Assembly: GCA_947166305.1 (NCBI GenBank)
Contig: CAMVDV010000020.1
Span: forward strand, 1 to 53,199
Reading direction: 5' to 3'
Source of the DNA: an uncultured Prevotellaceae bacterium
GTDB lineage: Bacteria; Bacteroidota; Bacteroidia; Bacteroidales; Bacteroidaceae
DNA length: 53,199 nt
The position numbers and the translations under genes were made by a program. Position 1 is the first letter of the stretch; every line of letters begins with the position of its first letter. Under the pieces are notes generated by a model. It ran no database searches. It was not told the origin of the DNA and saw nothing but the letters and a program-made list of their open reading frames with translations. This document shows, piece by piece, positions 16,596-25,773 of this stretch.

Positions 16596-17674
16596 TGCGC
16601 GACCACGACGTCACTATAGCAAAGGCTTTGGCAATTATTCTGATGGTGCTCGGCCATGCAGGTGCTCCAGAGTTGCTAAACAACTATCTGTCTCTGATGC
16701 GGATGCCATTATTCTTTTTTATGAGCGGCTACTGCTTCAAGAATACTTACCTGGACGACAGCATAAGTTACATGAGGAAGAGAGTCAAAGGAGTCTATTG
16801 GCCTTATGTTAAGTGGACACTTGTATTCATATTGCTGCACAACCTGTTCTTTAGGATTGGGATCTACAATGATACTTTCCTGTACGACGGACAAGTGATG
16901 CATGAATACACTTTTCAGGAAACACTTAAGAAAATGGTTAACTGTATCTTCATGAGAGGCACAGAAAGGCTGTTGGGTGGTTTTTGGTTCTTGAAATCTC
17001 TATTCTGGGGCAGCATAATCTTCTATCTGACCAAAAGGTTCCTTCCTAACGCATGGGCAGGAGCTTTTCTTTTAATCATCTTCACCCTTTTGTTTTCTTT
17101 TTTCCATCTGAAAATTCCCCTGCTCACCATCTCATCCCGCGATTTCTTTGCAGCGTTCTTTATAATGACAGGACACATCGCCAAAAACACGAGAATCAAA
17201 GGCATTTCCCTGTCTAATAAAATCATCACAAATAAAAGCTTAATTATCACCTTTGCGCTCTGTATAGGTATAGGAAGTGTGTATTGGCCGACATCAATGC
17301 TTTCCTATCAATGGAACCATGTTATTCCCTATGCCACGACAGCCATAATGGGAACTTTCGTTATATATTCGATTGCACATTATCTAAATGTAAATCATCA
17401 TGGTTTCTTTAGAGACTTCCTCATTTTCACTGGTGGATACACATTCAATGTGCTGACATGGCATTTCCTGTCTTTCAAGCTTGTGTCTCTTCTCATCATT
17501 CTTATATATAACTTGCCAATGTCGAGGCTGGCAGACTTTCCCGTCATCACCGAACCTGCTATAGACGGATGGTGGATTTTGTATGTAACTGTTGGCGTCT
17601 CCTTACCCTTGGCATGGAGATATGCCATGACAAGGATTCAATATACGATAAAAACATATAATCAGAAGGTATAA
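16595..17674 (+). CDS. Acyltransferase family 3 membrane protein
   Basis: Integral-membrane O-acyltransferase related to OafA/NodX-type enzymes and fucose-4-O-acetylase, predicted to acetylate a sugar of the polysaccharide. Residues 1-359 show ten or so hydrophobic segments. The family start AKALAIILMVLGHAGAPEL carries the catalytic-type histidine (H21), followed by MRMPLFFFMSGYCFKNTY. It overlaps the flippase stop by one base, so the genes are coupled. The coding sequence is AT-rich compared with the flanking chromosome. Confidence 0.88.
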   Translation: MRDHDVTIAKALAIILMVLGHAGAPELLNNYLSLMRMPLFFFMSGYCFKNTYLDDSISYMRKRVKGVYWPYVKWTLVFILLHNLFFRIGIYNDTFLYDGQVMHEYTFQETLKKMVNCIFMRGTERLLGGFWFLKSLFWGSIIFYLTKRFLPNAWAGAFLLIIFTLLFSFFHLKIPLLTISSRDFFAAFFIMTGHIAKNTRIKGISLSNKIITNKSLIITFALCIGIGSVYWPTSMLSYQWNHVIPYATTAIMGTFVIYSIAHYLNVNHHGFFRDFLIFTGGYTFNVLTWHFLSFKLVSLLIILIYNLPMSRLADFPVITEPAIDGWWILYVTVGVSLPLAWRYAMTRIQYTIKTYNQKV

Positions 17675-17750
17675 CCAGAAATACACGCCCGACATCATCT
17701 CAGATAAGAAAACAAAAAAGCATAGAAGGCACGATAACCACGAGACAGAA

Positions 17751-19250
17751 ATGGAAGACGAAAAAGAATTATATGTAGAACAGCAAATATACGATGACAC
17801 AAGTATTCATCGTATTGTCTGGCCATTCCTTGGCATTTTATTCTCATATACCATACTACCAAACTGCATGTATTCAAGCAGCATGATGGCAGTAGCGTCG
17901 ACATTCTTGGCCCTATACATCTTCTTTTTATATTATATAAAGATTCCCGAGTATGTTTTGGTCATGGTCGCTATGACAACCATCATTCCGTCTGTGCTTG
18001 GCGACACAGCAGGCGCAATGATAAAAGACCAGACATATTGGATTTTCTTATGGACACGCGCCCTGAATGTTACTATATTCGTTCTCAACATATACATACG
18101 GCATAAGGCTATCCCATTCACCTCTCCAATTAAATTCGGCATATTGTCTATAATACTGGGAGGACTGTATTTCTTTGCCTTAGGAGACAGCAAAGACTTA
18201 ACGACATGGATTTGGGATTTCATCTATGTCATCTTACTTTTCTACAACTGCATGTTTGAAAGGTTCTCATTAAAAGCCTTCTACCTTTTGTTTTCTGCGC
18301 TGTTTCTGTTTATTTCCTTTTATGCAATAACAGACTATTTCTTTCATTTCACTCCCTATAATCTTTTGTATAGTATCCACGACCTTGAAATACAATACTC
18401 CGTAAATGAAGTGTTTCGTGCCAGAGGACTCATGGGGCATCCCCTGCTTCTGTCTGCTCAAGCTGGCCTGTATATAGGTATGACCCTGATGATGTATACC
18501 TTTATGAAAAAACACAATATCTATATGTTAGCAATGATTATATTAGCACTGTTTGTGTCACTTTTGACAGCCTCAAAGACATCATTGCTGCTTATTGCTG
18601 TCGAACTTTTGTACTTTGCTTATCTTTCTTTCAAAACAAAACAAACCATGCACATGATAGCAATGTCTGCGATAATTATCATAATTGCTATCGTCACCTA
18701 CAACTATTGGAGCACTCAATATGAAAACTTCATATTCCGTTTATATCATAGTGGAACGGAACATCGTGAAGCGGCATACAGCTCAGTAGCCAATTTGTTT
18801 TCCGACAATCCTTTTGGTGTAGGAATTGACAACATTAACACTGAGATAAAGCGTTATGCCACATACGGACTGATTAAAGACTTTACGCTGGATAATTTCT
18901 TCCTCAGACAGATTGCAGCCTACGGTGTCCTTGCTGTAATTCCATGTATGTTCTACTATTTTTACCTTTACCCTGCACATAGGTTTCGTCGTATCTATCC
19001 TGCTCTGTTTCCCGCATTGCTAATGTTTGCTCTATTGTGGACGTTCGTCGGTGTAAGTTTTAATCTGGAAACCTTCATCTCATTAAAAACTCCATTTTTC
19101 GCTATAATAGGATTTGTATATTCTACCTTCTTCTCATGGGAAGATTATGACGACACGGAGTTTGCAGAGTCATATGCGAATGATGAAGAATATGACACAG
19201 ATGAGCTTAACCCAAACTATATAGAAGAAGTTTCGGACGACGGATACTAA
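17751..19250 (+). CDS. O-antigen/polysaccharide polymerase (Wzy-like)
   Basis: A 499-residue polytopic membrane protein with about ten to twelve hydrophobic segments and a large loop near residues 320-390. The loop and flanks contain the pattern seen in O-antigen ligase/polymerase proteins: ARGLMGHPLLLSAQAGLYIGM, LLTASKTSLLLIAVELLY and HREAAYSSVANLFSDNPFGVGIDN. These proteins are recognised more by layout than by sequence identity. The neighbouring Wzx-like gene supports the Wzy role; an O-antigen ligase is the alternative. The acidic C-terminus (EDYDDTEFAESYANDEEYDTDE) is unusual for the family. This is among the most AT-rich genes of the window. Confidence 0.8.
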   Translation: MEDEKELYVEQQIYDDTSIHRIVWPFLGILFSYTILPNCMYSSSMMAVASTFLALYIFFLYYIKIPEYVLVMVAMTTIIPSVLGDTAGAMIKDQTYWIFLWTRALNVTIFVLNIYIRHKAIPFTSPIKFGILSIILGGLYFFALGDSKDLTTWIWDFIYVILLFYNCMFERFSLKAFYLLFSALFLFISFYAITDYFFHFTPYNLLYSIHDLEIQYSVNEVFRARGLMGHPLLLSAQAGLYIGMTLMMYTFMKKHNIYMLAMIILALFVSLLTASKTSLLLIAVELLYFAYLSFKTKQTMHMIAMSAIIIIIAIVTYNYWSTQYENFIFRLYHSGTEHREAAYSSVANLFSDNPFGVGIDNINTEIKRYATYGLIKDFTLDNFFLRQIAAYGVLAVIPCMFYYFYLYPAHRFRRIYPALFPALLMFALLWTFVGVSFNLETFISLKTPFFAIIGFVYSTFFSWEDYDDTEFAESYANDEEYDTDELNPNYIEEVSDDGY

Positions 19251-19293
19251 TTATCTGATTAAGCAATAAGTCCGGAGGAAAAGCACTATTCAC

Positions 19294-20193
19294 ATGCACC
19301 ATCTACTTGCTGTTATAGTCATAAACTATCGAATGGAGGAATTGACCATTAAGATGGTTCAACAAGAACTGTCAAAGATAGTCATTCCTCATAAGACTAT
19401 AGTCGTTAATAACGATGCAACAGACACAAGTAACAATCTGCTCACGAGGGAACTTAATGCGCAATTGATTTTGAATCCGGAAGAGCAAATAGCTGATATG
19501 GATAAAGATGCTTTTATCATCTCATCCAAGGAAAATCTCGGCTTTGCTCGTGGCAACAATCTTGGCGTGATGTTTTGCAAGAAGATGTTCGCCCCTGATT
19601 ACTTGCTCTTTACTAACAACGACATTCAGTTCTCAGATGCAGACGTGGTAGAGCGACTCATTAACAAGATGCAGTCTCTCCCTAACGTTGGAGTGATTGG
19701 CCCACGAGTAGTCGGGCTGGACAACAAGGAACAAAGTCCTCACCCATACCTCTCGTTTTGGGACAGGATGATATGGATGTACTGGTCAACATTCTTTTAC
19801 TCTAAAAAAAAGAAAAGGCATCGGTTCCTTCTTGATTATTCACAAAATGCCGAAGAAGGTTTCCACTATTACGTGATGGGGAGTTTCTTCATGGTTCGAG
19901 CCTCTGACTTTTATCAATGTGGAATGATGGATCCTAAGACATTCATGTATGCCGAAGAACTGATTCTCTCAGAGCGCATGAAGTCAATCGGCCGTGGCGT
20001 TTACTATTATCCGCAAGTATGCGTCATCCATGCTCACGGAGCAACCACATCGAAATTTGCACGGGGAAAGAGTCGCGACTGGAAGTTTGACAGCCTCCTT
20101 TACTACTACAAGAATTATCTGCATGTGGGATGGCCAATGCTACAATTAGGACGCCTGACACATTGGCTGATGAAACACAAACACATTGTTTAA
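19294..20193 (+). CDS. Glycosyltransferase family 2
   Basis: GT-A fold inverting glycosyltransferase (299 residues) expected to add a sugar to the lipid-linked repeat unit on the cytoplasmic side. It shows the N-terminal AVIVINYRMEEL start, the nucleotide-binding ENLGFARGNNLGV motif, the acidic metal-binding site LLFTNNDIQFSD, and YYVMGSFFMVRASDF with a nearby acidic AEELILSERMKSIGR. The pattern resembles rhamnosyltransferase-like GT2 enzymes, but the donor cannot be assigned. It sits between the polymerase and a second transferase. Confidence 0.92.
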   Translation: MHHLLAVIVINYRMEELTIKMVQQELSKIVIPHKTIVVNNDATDTSNNLLTRELNAQLILNPEEQIADMDKDAFIISSKENLGFARGNNLGVMFCKKMFAPDYLLFTNNDIQFSDADVVERLINKMQSLPNVGVIGPRVVGLDNKEQSPHPYLSFWDRMIWMYWSTFFYSKKKKRHRFLLDYSQNAEEGFHYYVMGSFFMVRASDFYQCGMMDPKTFMYAEELILSERMKSIGRGVYYYPQVCVIHAHGATTSKFARGKSRDWKFDSLLYYYKNYLHVGWPMLQLGRLTHWLMKHKHIV

Positions 20194-20224
20194 TTCCTCT
20201 GAAGCCAGGAAAAAAGCCTTAACA

Positions 20225-21352
20225 ATGAACATCGCATTTATCACATATCACTACTTGCACGGCAATGGAGGTGGCATATATGCTTCCCGAGCGTACATCA
20301 ACGCCTTCGCTGCTATTGCCGACGAAATGACCTTGCTGTTCCCCATGAAGCAGGGTGCGGAGCCGGAAGGCATTGACAAGAAAGTAAGACTTGTGCCCGT
20401 CTGGGACAAACGAAGCAAGCTGAAAAAGGGACTTGACTTGTATCTGGGCTGGCGTAACCGATACAAACATATTGAGACCCTCATCGGCAAGGCTCACTTC
20501 GATGTAGCAGTCTTGGATGCCAGTGCCACCACACATGGCGTACTGAATTATTTCAAGAAGCAAGGCACGAGAGTTATCACCATACACCACAACTTCCAGT
20601 ATGACTACTATCGTGACAATGCCAGCATCTGGTCTCGTTTCCCTTTGCTCTACTGGTCACAGTATGATGAACGGAAAGCAGTTCTCCAGTCCGACTTGAG
20701 CCTTACCTTGACGGTGGCCGACAAACAGTTGCTGAAGCGTCACTATGGCAATGGGAAAGAGAACATCGAGGTGTTGGGTACCTTCGAGTACAAAAAGAAG
20801 GAGCATCCGGTTTATCCGAATGTCATGGAGGACAGGTTCCTCATTACAGGAAACCTTGGTGCAACGCAAACGGAAGATTCAATCTTCCCGTGGATAAAAG
20901 ACTATTTCCCCGTGCTGAAAGAGGTATTCCCCGACGCGTCGCTTACGCTTGCAGGCAGGTCGCCATCTCCGAGGCTTTGCCATTTGGCAGAACAGAATGG
21001 CATAGAAGTCATTCCTTCGCCAGTCGAGATGCTTCCCATACTCTCTAAGGCGAAATACTACATTTGTCCCACATCCTTGGGGGGCGGGCTGAAACTCAGG
21101 GTAATGGACGGACTGAGCACAGGCCTCCCCGTCGTTTGCCACGAAGTCTCCGCCCGTGGCTACGAGGCATTCATAGACAGCGGCTCACTGTTTGTCTACA
21201 ACGACATCGCTTCCTTCCGAACCCAACTGAAAAAATTGAGGGACACGGAATTGAACAAGGACAGTGCCATTAGCCTGTATGAGCAAATCTTCTCGTTCGG
21301 CAGCGGATTGGAACGCCTCAAGAAACTGCTGCAAAAGTACGGCATCGCATAA
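20225..21352 (+). CDS. Glycosyltransferase (GT-B fold)
   Basis: A 375-residue transferase. The start NIAFITYHYLHGNGGGIYASRAYINAF is typical of GT-B enzymes, and the C-terminal half contains the donor-binding region (ITGNLGATQTEDSIFPWIKDYFPVL, then YICPTSLGGGLKLRVMDGLSTGLPVVCHEVSARGY), close to the GT4/GT1 pattern. The ATG at 20225 begins the conserved segment; an upstream in-frame ATG at 20186 overlaps the previous gene. Donor and acceptor are unknown. It ends just upstream of the 22-bp array D. Confidence 0.9.
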   Translation: MNIAFITYHYLHGNGGGIYASRAYINAFAAIADEMTLLFPMKQGAEPEGIDKKVRLVPVWDKRSKLKKGLDLYLGWRNRYKHIETLIGKAHFDVAVLDASATTHGVLNYFKKQGTRVITIHHNFQYDYYRDNASIWSRFPLLYWSQYDERKAVLQSDLSLTLTVADKQLLKRHYGNGKENIEVLGTFEYKKKEHPVYPNVMEDRFLITGNLGATQTEDSIFPWIKDYFPVLKEVFPDASLTLAGRSPSPRLCHLAEQNGIEVIPSPVEMLPILSKAKYYICPTSLGGGLKLRVMDGLSTGLPVVCHEVSARGYEAFIDSGSLFVYNDIASFRTQLKKLRDTELNKDSAISLYEQIFSFGSGLERLKKLLQKYGIA

Positions 21353-21439
21353 AATAATGGACATGACGTTCCGGCTGCTATATCAGGAAGCGCCACACGT
21401 CCATTCGTGAGTCATCAGAAACCGTCGCGTGGAGCGTTT

Positions 21440-21505
21440 CTAAACTAACCGTGCTTAGTTGGCAAACTAACCATTAGTAAATTGCGAACTAACCATTGGT
21501 CGTTT
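21440..21505. repeat. 22-bp array D: three units
   Basis: Units at 21440-21461, 21462-21483 and 21484-21505 carry AAACTAACC, with palindromic cores AACTAA-N6-TTAGTT and ACTAA-cca-TTAGT. Units 2 and 3 meet at AAATTGCGAAC. The core CATTAGTAAATT is shared with array E at 41728-41820. The 210-bp gap between the flanking genes (21353-21562) contains nothing else I can identify. Confidence 0.8.
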
Positions 21506-21562
21506 GGAAACAACGTTTAAGTCCTGACGGACCTATCAGGACCTCTGCCTCATACTTCTCAC

Positions 21563-22609
21563 ATGCCATCTGACATTATACTTGGCTATATACAGCCCTC
21601 AGACATTGACTCCTCGGAGTACATCCGATTTCTGGAGTCGTATCATGGGAGAGGAACATTCTCCACATGGCGCAAGCTGATGCTGTGGTATTGGCAACTG
21701 GGCGACGGCTATCGTGTTCTGACTGCTAAGCGGGGCAACGACTACATCGGCCAGGCCTGTGCATACCGGGTGAAGGCACTCATACTGGGCGAGGAACAAG
21801 AAATGTGGTGGGGCGTTGACAACTTTGTGACCAAGACGATGCGAGGACAAGGCATCGGGAAAATGCTGCAAGGCCAGTTGCATCGTGATTTGCCGAACTT
21901 CTCTTCTGCATGGTACGCTCCAGCTAACAATACGATAAAACGACAGTGCGGAGCTCATGGCATCATGGCATTCTCCTTTGGCTATTACCCCGTGTCATGT
22001 CACTTCAGCATATTGGCAGAGTTGATGCTGAAAAGATTCTTCAGCATGAAGATTACTCTGCCAAGAATCAGAATGCCATGGCTCTATTCCAGGATTAACA
22101 AGCCGTGCAGCAAATCGCTTAAAGGCTTCACGCTTTCAGAAACGGACCTCGCAGAGTTGCCCACAATGGCCGGCTTCATTGAGGAATGTCTGAAAGAAAA
22201 GGATTTCCATGTGGTTCGCTCAGAGCAACATCTACGATGGAAGTATGTCAATAGCCCACGAACCCGCTGCAGGGTCGTCAAGGTGCAGAACGAAGGAATG
22301 ACAGTCGGCCTGATAGTCTTTTCAGAGGTTTTGAAGCAAAAGGTGGTCCATGCAAAAGCAAGAGTCATAAAAATCTATGACATGGTTTCAACGTCTGCAT
22401 CAGGTCTTTCCTACAGGCATCTCCTTTATCTCTTGTCTGAACACCTCCGAAAGCATGGCGAACACATCGACGGATTCAAGTCATTACAAGACGTACGTTG
22501 GCATCCGGCACTTCTCTACCCGAAAGAAAGGCAACTGCTCTCCACGCTCGACGCAAGCCATCCTCTGTCGGGTTACATTACATATATAGATCAGGACATG
22601 GAAGGCTGA
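21563..22609 (+). CDS. GNAT-family N-acyltransferase
   Basis: A 348-residue protein with a GNAT acetyltransferase domain in its first half: the acetyl-CoA site reads VTKTMRGQGIGKMLQGQLHRDL (R/Q-x-x-G-x-G/A type) near residues 90-110. A second, less clear domain follows (about 190-348), so it may be a two-domain GNAT like FemAB-type enzymes. In this locus it may acetylate or formylate an amino sugar. No promoter box was found; array D lies immediately upstream. Confidence 0.75.
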   Translation: MPSDIILGYIQPSDIDSSEYIRFLESYHGRGTFSTWRKLMLWYWQLGDGYRVLTAKRGNDYIGQACAYRVKALILGEEQEMWWGVDNFVTKTMRGQGIGKMLQGQLHRDLPNFSSAWYAPANNTIKRQCGAHGIMAFSFGYYPVSCHFSILAELMLKRFFSMKITLPRIRMPWLYSRINKPCSKSLKGFTLSETDLAELPTMAGFIEECLKEKDFHVVRSEQHLRWKYVNSPRTRCRVVKVQNEGMTVGLIVFSEVLKQKVVHAKARVIKIYDMVSTSASGLSYRHLLYLLSEHLRKHGEHIDGFKSLQDVRWHPALLYPKERQLLSTLDASHPLSGYITYIDQDMEG

Positions 22610-22624
22610 AACGAATACTCCAGT

Positions 22625-23248
22625 ATGTACAAACGCATTATCAACAGACTACTTAAACGATACCAGATAAGCCACATCCCAACAGCAGAAAGATGTGTCT
22701 ATCTTACTTTCGACGACGGACCGGAAGAAGGCATCACCGAGTTCGTCGTAAAAGAATTAGACAAGTATGGCTTCAAGGCAACTTTTTTTTGCCGTGGAGA
22801 CAACGCAGAAAAGAATCCACAGCTGATGTCACTGCTATGTGAGAAAGGACACAGCATCGGGAACCATACATACGGACATTTGCACGCATACAACGTGAGC
22901 ACTCAAAGCTATCTGGCAGATGTCAGTAAAGCCGAAGCCATCCTACACACCCATCTTTTCCGTCCCCCACATGCCTGTCTCACGTTACCGACATGGCTGA
23001 ACCTCCGGCACAAGTATCAGATAATATATTGGACGGTCAACAGCGGCGACTCGGATTTAGGACATTACAACTACGACAATTCACTCAGCAAATTGAAAAA
23101 GGAGACTCGAAATGGTGCCATCATACTGTTCCACTTCTGCCATCGGCACGAAAGGGAAACCAGGGAATTGCTGCCTCAATACTTGAAATGGCTGCAAGAA
23201 AATGGCTATCAAGCAAAATGCATCTCCTCAGATAAGAGTGTCATTTAG
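22625..23248 (+). CDS. Polysaccharide deacetylase (NodB domain)
   Basis: Carbohydrate esterase family 4 protein (207 residues) that removes N-acetyl groups from a glycan or lipid-linked sugar. The metal and catalytic motifs are seen: TFDDGP (D30, D31), the metal-histidine motif HSIGNHTYGH (about residues 79-88), RPPHACL and a C-terminal ILFHFCH. There is no signal peptide, which suggests action on the cytoplasmic side or a short membrane-associated start. It follows the GNAT gene by 15 bp. Confidence 0.9.
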   Translation: MYKRIINRLLKRYQISHIPTAERCVYLTFDDGPEEGITEFVVKELDKYGFKATFFCRGDNAEKNPQLMSLLCEKGHSIGNHTYGHLHAYNVSTQSYLADVSKAEAILHTHLFRPPHACLTLPTWLNLRHKYQIIYWTVNSGDSDLGHYNYDNSLSKLKKETRNGAIILFHFCHRHERETRELLPQYLKWLQENGYQAKCISSDKSVI

Positions 23249-23340
23249 TCTACGATGCGCTTGACTCACTTGCAAGAAATTGCTGCTGAAGAGTCGGTGT
23301 ACCTCCCTTTTATGAAACACAATAATATTATAATATAAAG

Positions 23341-24609
23341 ATGAAAGAAATTAAAATCGCCGTAATCGGTTTGGGCTATGTGGGACTTCCTCTTGCCCGA
23401 TTGTTCTCAACAAAGTACGAGACGATAGGTTTCGACATGAATCAGCGTCGTGTGGACGCTCTGATGCAAGGGCACGATGCGACTTTGGAAGTGAGCGACG
23501 AACTGCTTCAGGATGCCATCAACAATCATGGATTCCTCTGCACTACGGACTTGGAGAAGATTCGTTCCTGCAACTTTTATGTAGTTGCCGTGCCTACTCC
23601 CGTTGACGAAAACAACCGTCCGGACCTGAAGCCTCTTTGGGGCGCAAGCGAGACCGTGGGCAAAGTCATCTCAAAAGGTGATGTGGTAGTTTACGAAAGC
23701 ACGGTGTACCCCGGTGTGACAGAGGAAGAGTGCCTTCCGGTGGTGGAGCGTGTCTCTGGTCTGAAGTTCAATGTTGACTTCTTTGCCGGTTACAGTCCAG
23801 AACGCATCAACCCTGGCGACAAGCTGCATACGGTAGAAAAGATCAAGAAAGTAACCTCCGGCTCAACCCCCGAGATAGCAGACCTCGTGGATGGCGTTTA
23901 CAACAGTGTCCTGGTGAACGGCACGCACAAGGCACCGTCAATCAAAGTTGCCGAGGCAAGTAAGATAATAGAGAATAGCCAGCGCGACGTGAACATCGCA
24001 TTCATGAACGAACTGGCTAAAATCTTCAACGCAATGGGGATTGACACCCACGACGTGATTGAGGCGGCAAGCAGCAAGTGGAATTTCATAAAGCTCAGTC
24101 CAGGTCTTGTCGGTGGCCATTGCATCAGTGTTGACCCTTACTATCTTATTCAGAAAGCTCAGGTGTATGGTGTCCTTCCACGCGTCATGAGCAATGCCCG
24201 CAGGCTGAACGACGGCATGGGCGCATACGTTGCCAACCAGACCATCAAGTACATGAACAAGAAAGGCGTGATGGTGAAGGACTCCAAGATTCTCATTCTC
24301 GGCATTACCTTCAAGGAGAATTGCCCCGACATCCGCAACACTAAAATTGTTGACATATACCATACACTTGCAGAATACACAAACAACATCACCATTTACG
24401 ACCCTTGGGCCAACAAGGAGCAAGTAAGGCATGAATACGGAATAGATGTGGTAAATGAACAGCCGACAGAGAAATACGACGCATGCATTCTGGCTGTTGC
24501 TCACAAAGAATTCCTTGATATGGATATCAAAGCATTGGTGACAGACAAAGGCGTCGTATATGATGTGAAGGGTTTATTGCCTCGTGACATTGTAGATGGA
24601 AGATTGTAA
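23341..24609 (+). CDS. Nucleotide-sugar dehydrogenase (TviB/WbpO-like)
   Basis: NAD-dependent four-electron dehydrogenase that oxidises a UDP-sugar at C6 to the uronic acid. The Rossmann motif GLGYVG is at residues 10-15. The catalytic cysteine is C261 in GGHCISVDPYY, with KLSPGLVGGHC upstream and GITFKENCPDIRNTK in the C-terminal domain. It resembles the UDP-HexNAc dehydrogenases (TviB, WbpO) more than UDP-glucose 6-dehydrogenase. Combined with the epimerase at 13362 it would make a galacturonic-type HexNAcA precursor (inference). The length of 422 residues is normal. Confidence 0.93.
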   Translation: MKEIKIAVIGLGYVGLPLARLFSTKYETIGFDMNQRRVDALMQGHDATLEVSDELLQDAINNHGFLCTTDLEKIRSCNFYVVAVPTPVDENNRPDLKPLWGASETVGKVISKGDVVVYESTVYPGVTEEECLPVVERVSGLKFNVDFFAGYSPERINPGDKLHTVEKIKKVTSGSTPEIADLVDGVYNSVLVNGTHKAPSIKVAEASKIIENSQRDVNIAFMNELAKIFNAMGIDTHDVIEAASSKWNFIKLSPGLVGGHCISVDPYYLIQKAQVYGVLPRVMSNARRLNDGMGAYVANQTIKYMNKKGVMVKDSKILILGITFKENCPDIRNTKIVDIYHTLAEYTNNITIYDPWANKEQVRHEYGIDVVNEQPTEKYDACILAVAHKEFLDMDIKALVTDKGVVYDVKGLLPRDIVDGRL

Positions 24610-24614
24610 AAGCT

Positions 24615-25754
24615 ATGAAAATCGTACATTTCACACACAAGTATCATGACGGCTGGGGGTTCCAAGACAACCTTTTGCCTCGCTATCAGCAAAAAGCTGG
24701 CGACGAAGTAATGTTGATAAGTGACATTGATCACTTGAATCCCACGCTGAGGGCATCCGTTTTGCCTAAGGGACGCGAGTATTGGGATGATGACCTTCGC
24801 ATTGCCCGAATCAGATGCCATCTCAATACCAAGCAGACTTCTTTGTTGTGCAGCGGCTTCTACAAGAGGTTGAAACAGGAGGCTCCAGACTTGATTTTCC
24901 ATCATGTGGTGAACAGTTCTACTATGGTAGTAGCAGCATTCTATAAATTGCTTCATCCACATACCGTTCTATTTGTTGACAACCATGCAGATGCCATCAA
25001 TATGACGAAGAACAAAGTGTGGCACTTTTGCTTTGAAAAAGTGTGGCTGTCATTCGTTTGCTGGTTGTTGCGCCCGCTGGTAAACAGATATTATGGCGTA
25101 TCTCAGTTAAGGTGTGAATATCTGCACGATGTTTTCCACATACCCAACTCCAAGATAGGACTGTTGCCACTTGGCGGTGATACAGATGCAGTGGATGCAA
25201 TAACGGAAAGTAAAGAAGAATTACGACTTAAATTCAATGTCCCCAAAAACAATTTTGTGATAACATCGGGTGGAAAAATGGATGCAACAAAAGGCATAAT
25301 TGAGCTAATAGATGCATATCATACATTTAAGAAAGACCATCCTTGCACGTCATTGGTACTATTCGGCCGAATGGATGAGGTCGTACAAAAAAAGGTCAAT
25401 GAATACGACGACATTACTGTATTAGGATGGTGCGATCGCCAGACCACATTGTCACTACTTAAGATGGCAGACGTTGCCGTATGGCCTTTGCTCCACACCG
25501 TGCTAATTGAAGATGCCATATCCTGTGGAACGCCCATTATTGTAAAGATGTCGGGCAACGTCAGCCACTTGGCAAATAATGGTTTAGGTATCTTCATGGA
25601 GAAAGGGGATTATGACGAGTTAACAGTTTCCTTGGAAACAATGTATAACAACGACTTTTCCTCAAAGGCAAATGTAGCAAAGAAGAAGTACAGCTATCAT
25701 GCCATTGCTGCTCAGGTAAAGGAAGACTATATAAAGCACATTTCTAAAAAATAG
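24615..25754 (+). CDS. Glycosyltransferase (GT4-like)
   Basis: A 379-residue GT-B-fold transferase. The N-terminus (KIVHFTHKYHDGWGFQDNLLPRYQQKAGDEV) and the C-terminal domain (VITSGGKMDATKGIIELIDAYHTFKKDH, then VLFGRMDEVVQKKVNEYDDITVLGWCDRQTTLSLLKMADVAVWPLLH) match glycosyltransferase group 1 architecture. The usual E-x7-E site reads EDAISCGTPIIV. Donor and linkage are unknown. It begins 5 bp after the dehydrogenase gene. Confidence 0.92.
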   Translation: MKIVHFTHKYHDGWGFQDNLLPRYQQKAGDEVMLISDIDHLNPTLRASVLPKGREYWDDDLRIARIRCHLNTKQTSLLCSGFYKRLKQEAPDLIFHHVVNSSTMVVAAFYKLLHPHTVLFVDNHADAINMTKNKVWHFCFEKVWLSFVCWLLRPLVNRYYGVSQLRCEYLHDVFHIPNSKIGLLPLGGDTDAVDAITESKEELRLKFNVPKNNFVITSGGKMDATKGIIELIDAYHTFKKDHPCTSLVLFGRMDEVVQKKVNEYDDITVLGWCDRQTTLSLLKMADVAVWPLLHTVLIEDAISCGTPIIVKMSGNVSHLANNGLGIFMEKGDYDELTVSLETMYNNDFSSKANVAKKKYSYHAIAAQVKEDYIKHISKK

Positions 25755-25773
25755 TTAGAATCTACCAATTGTC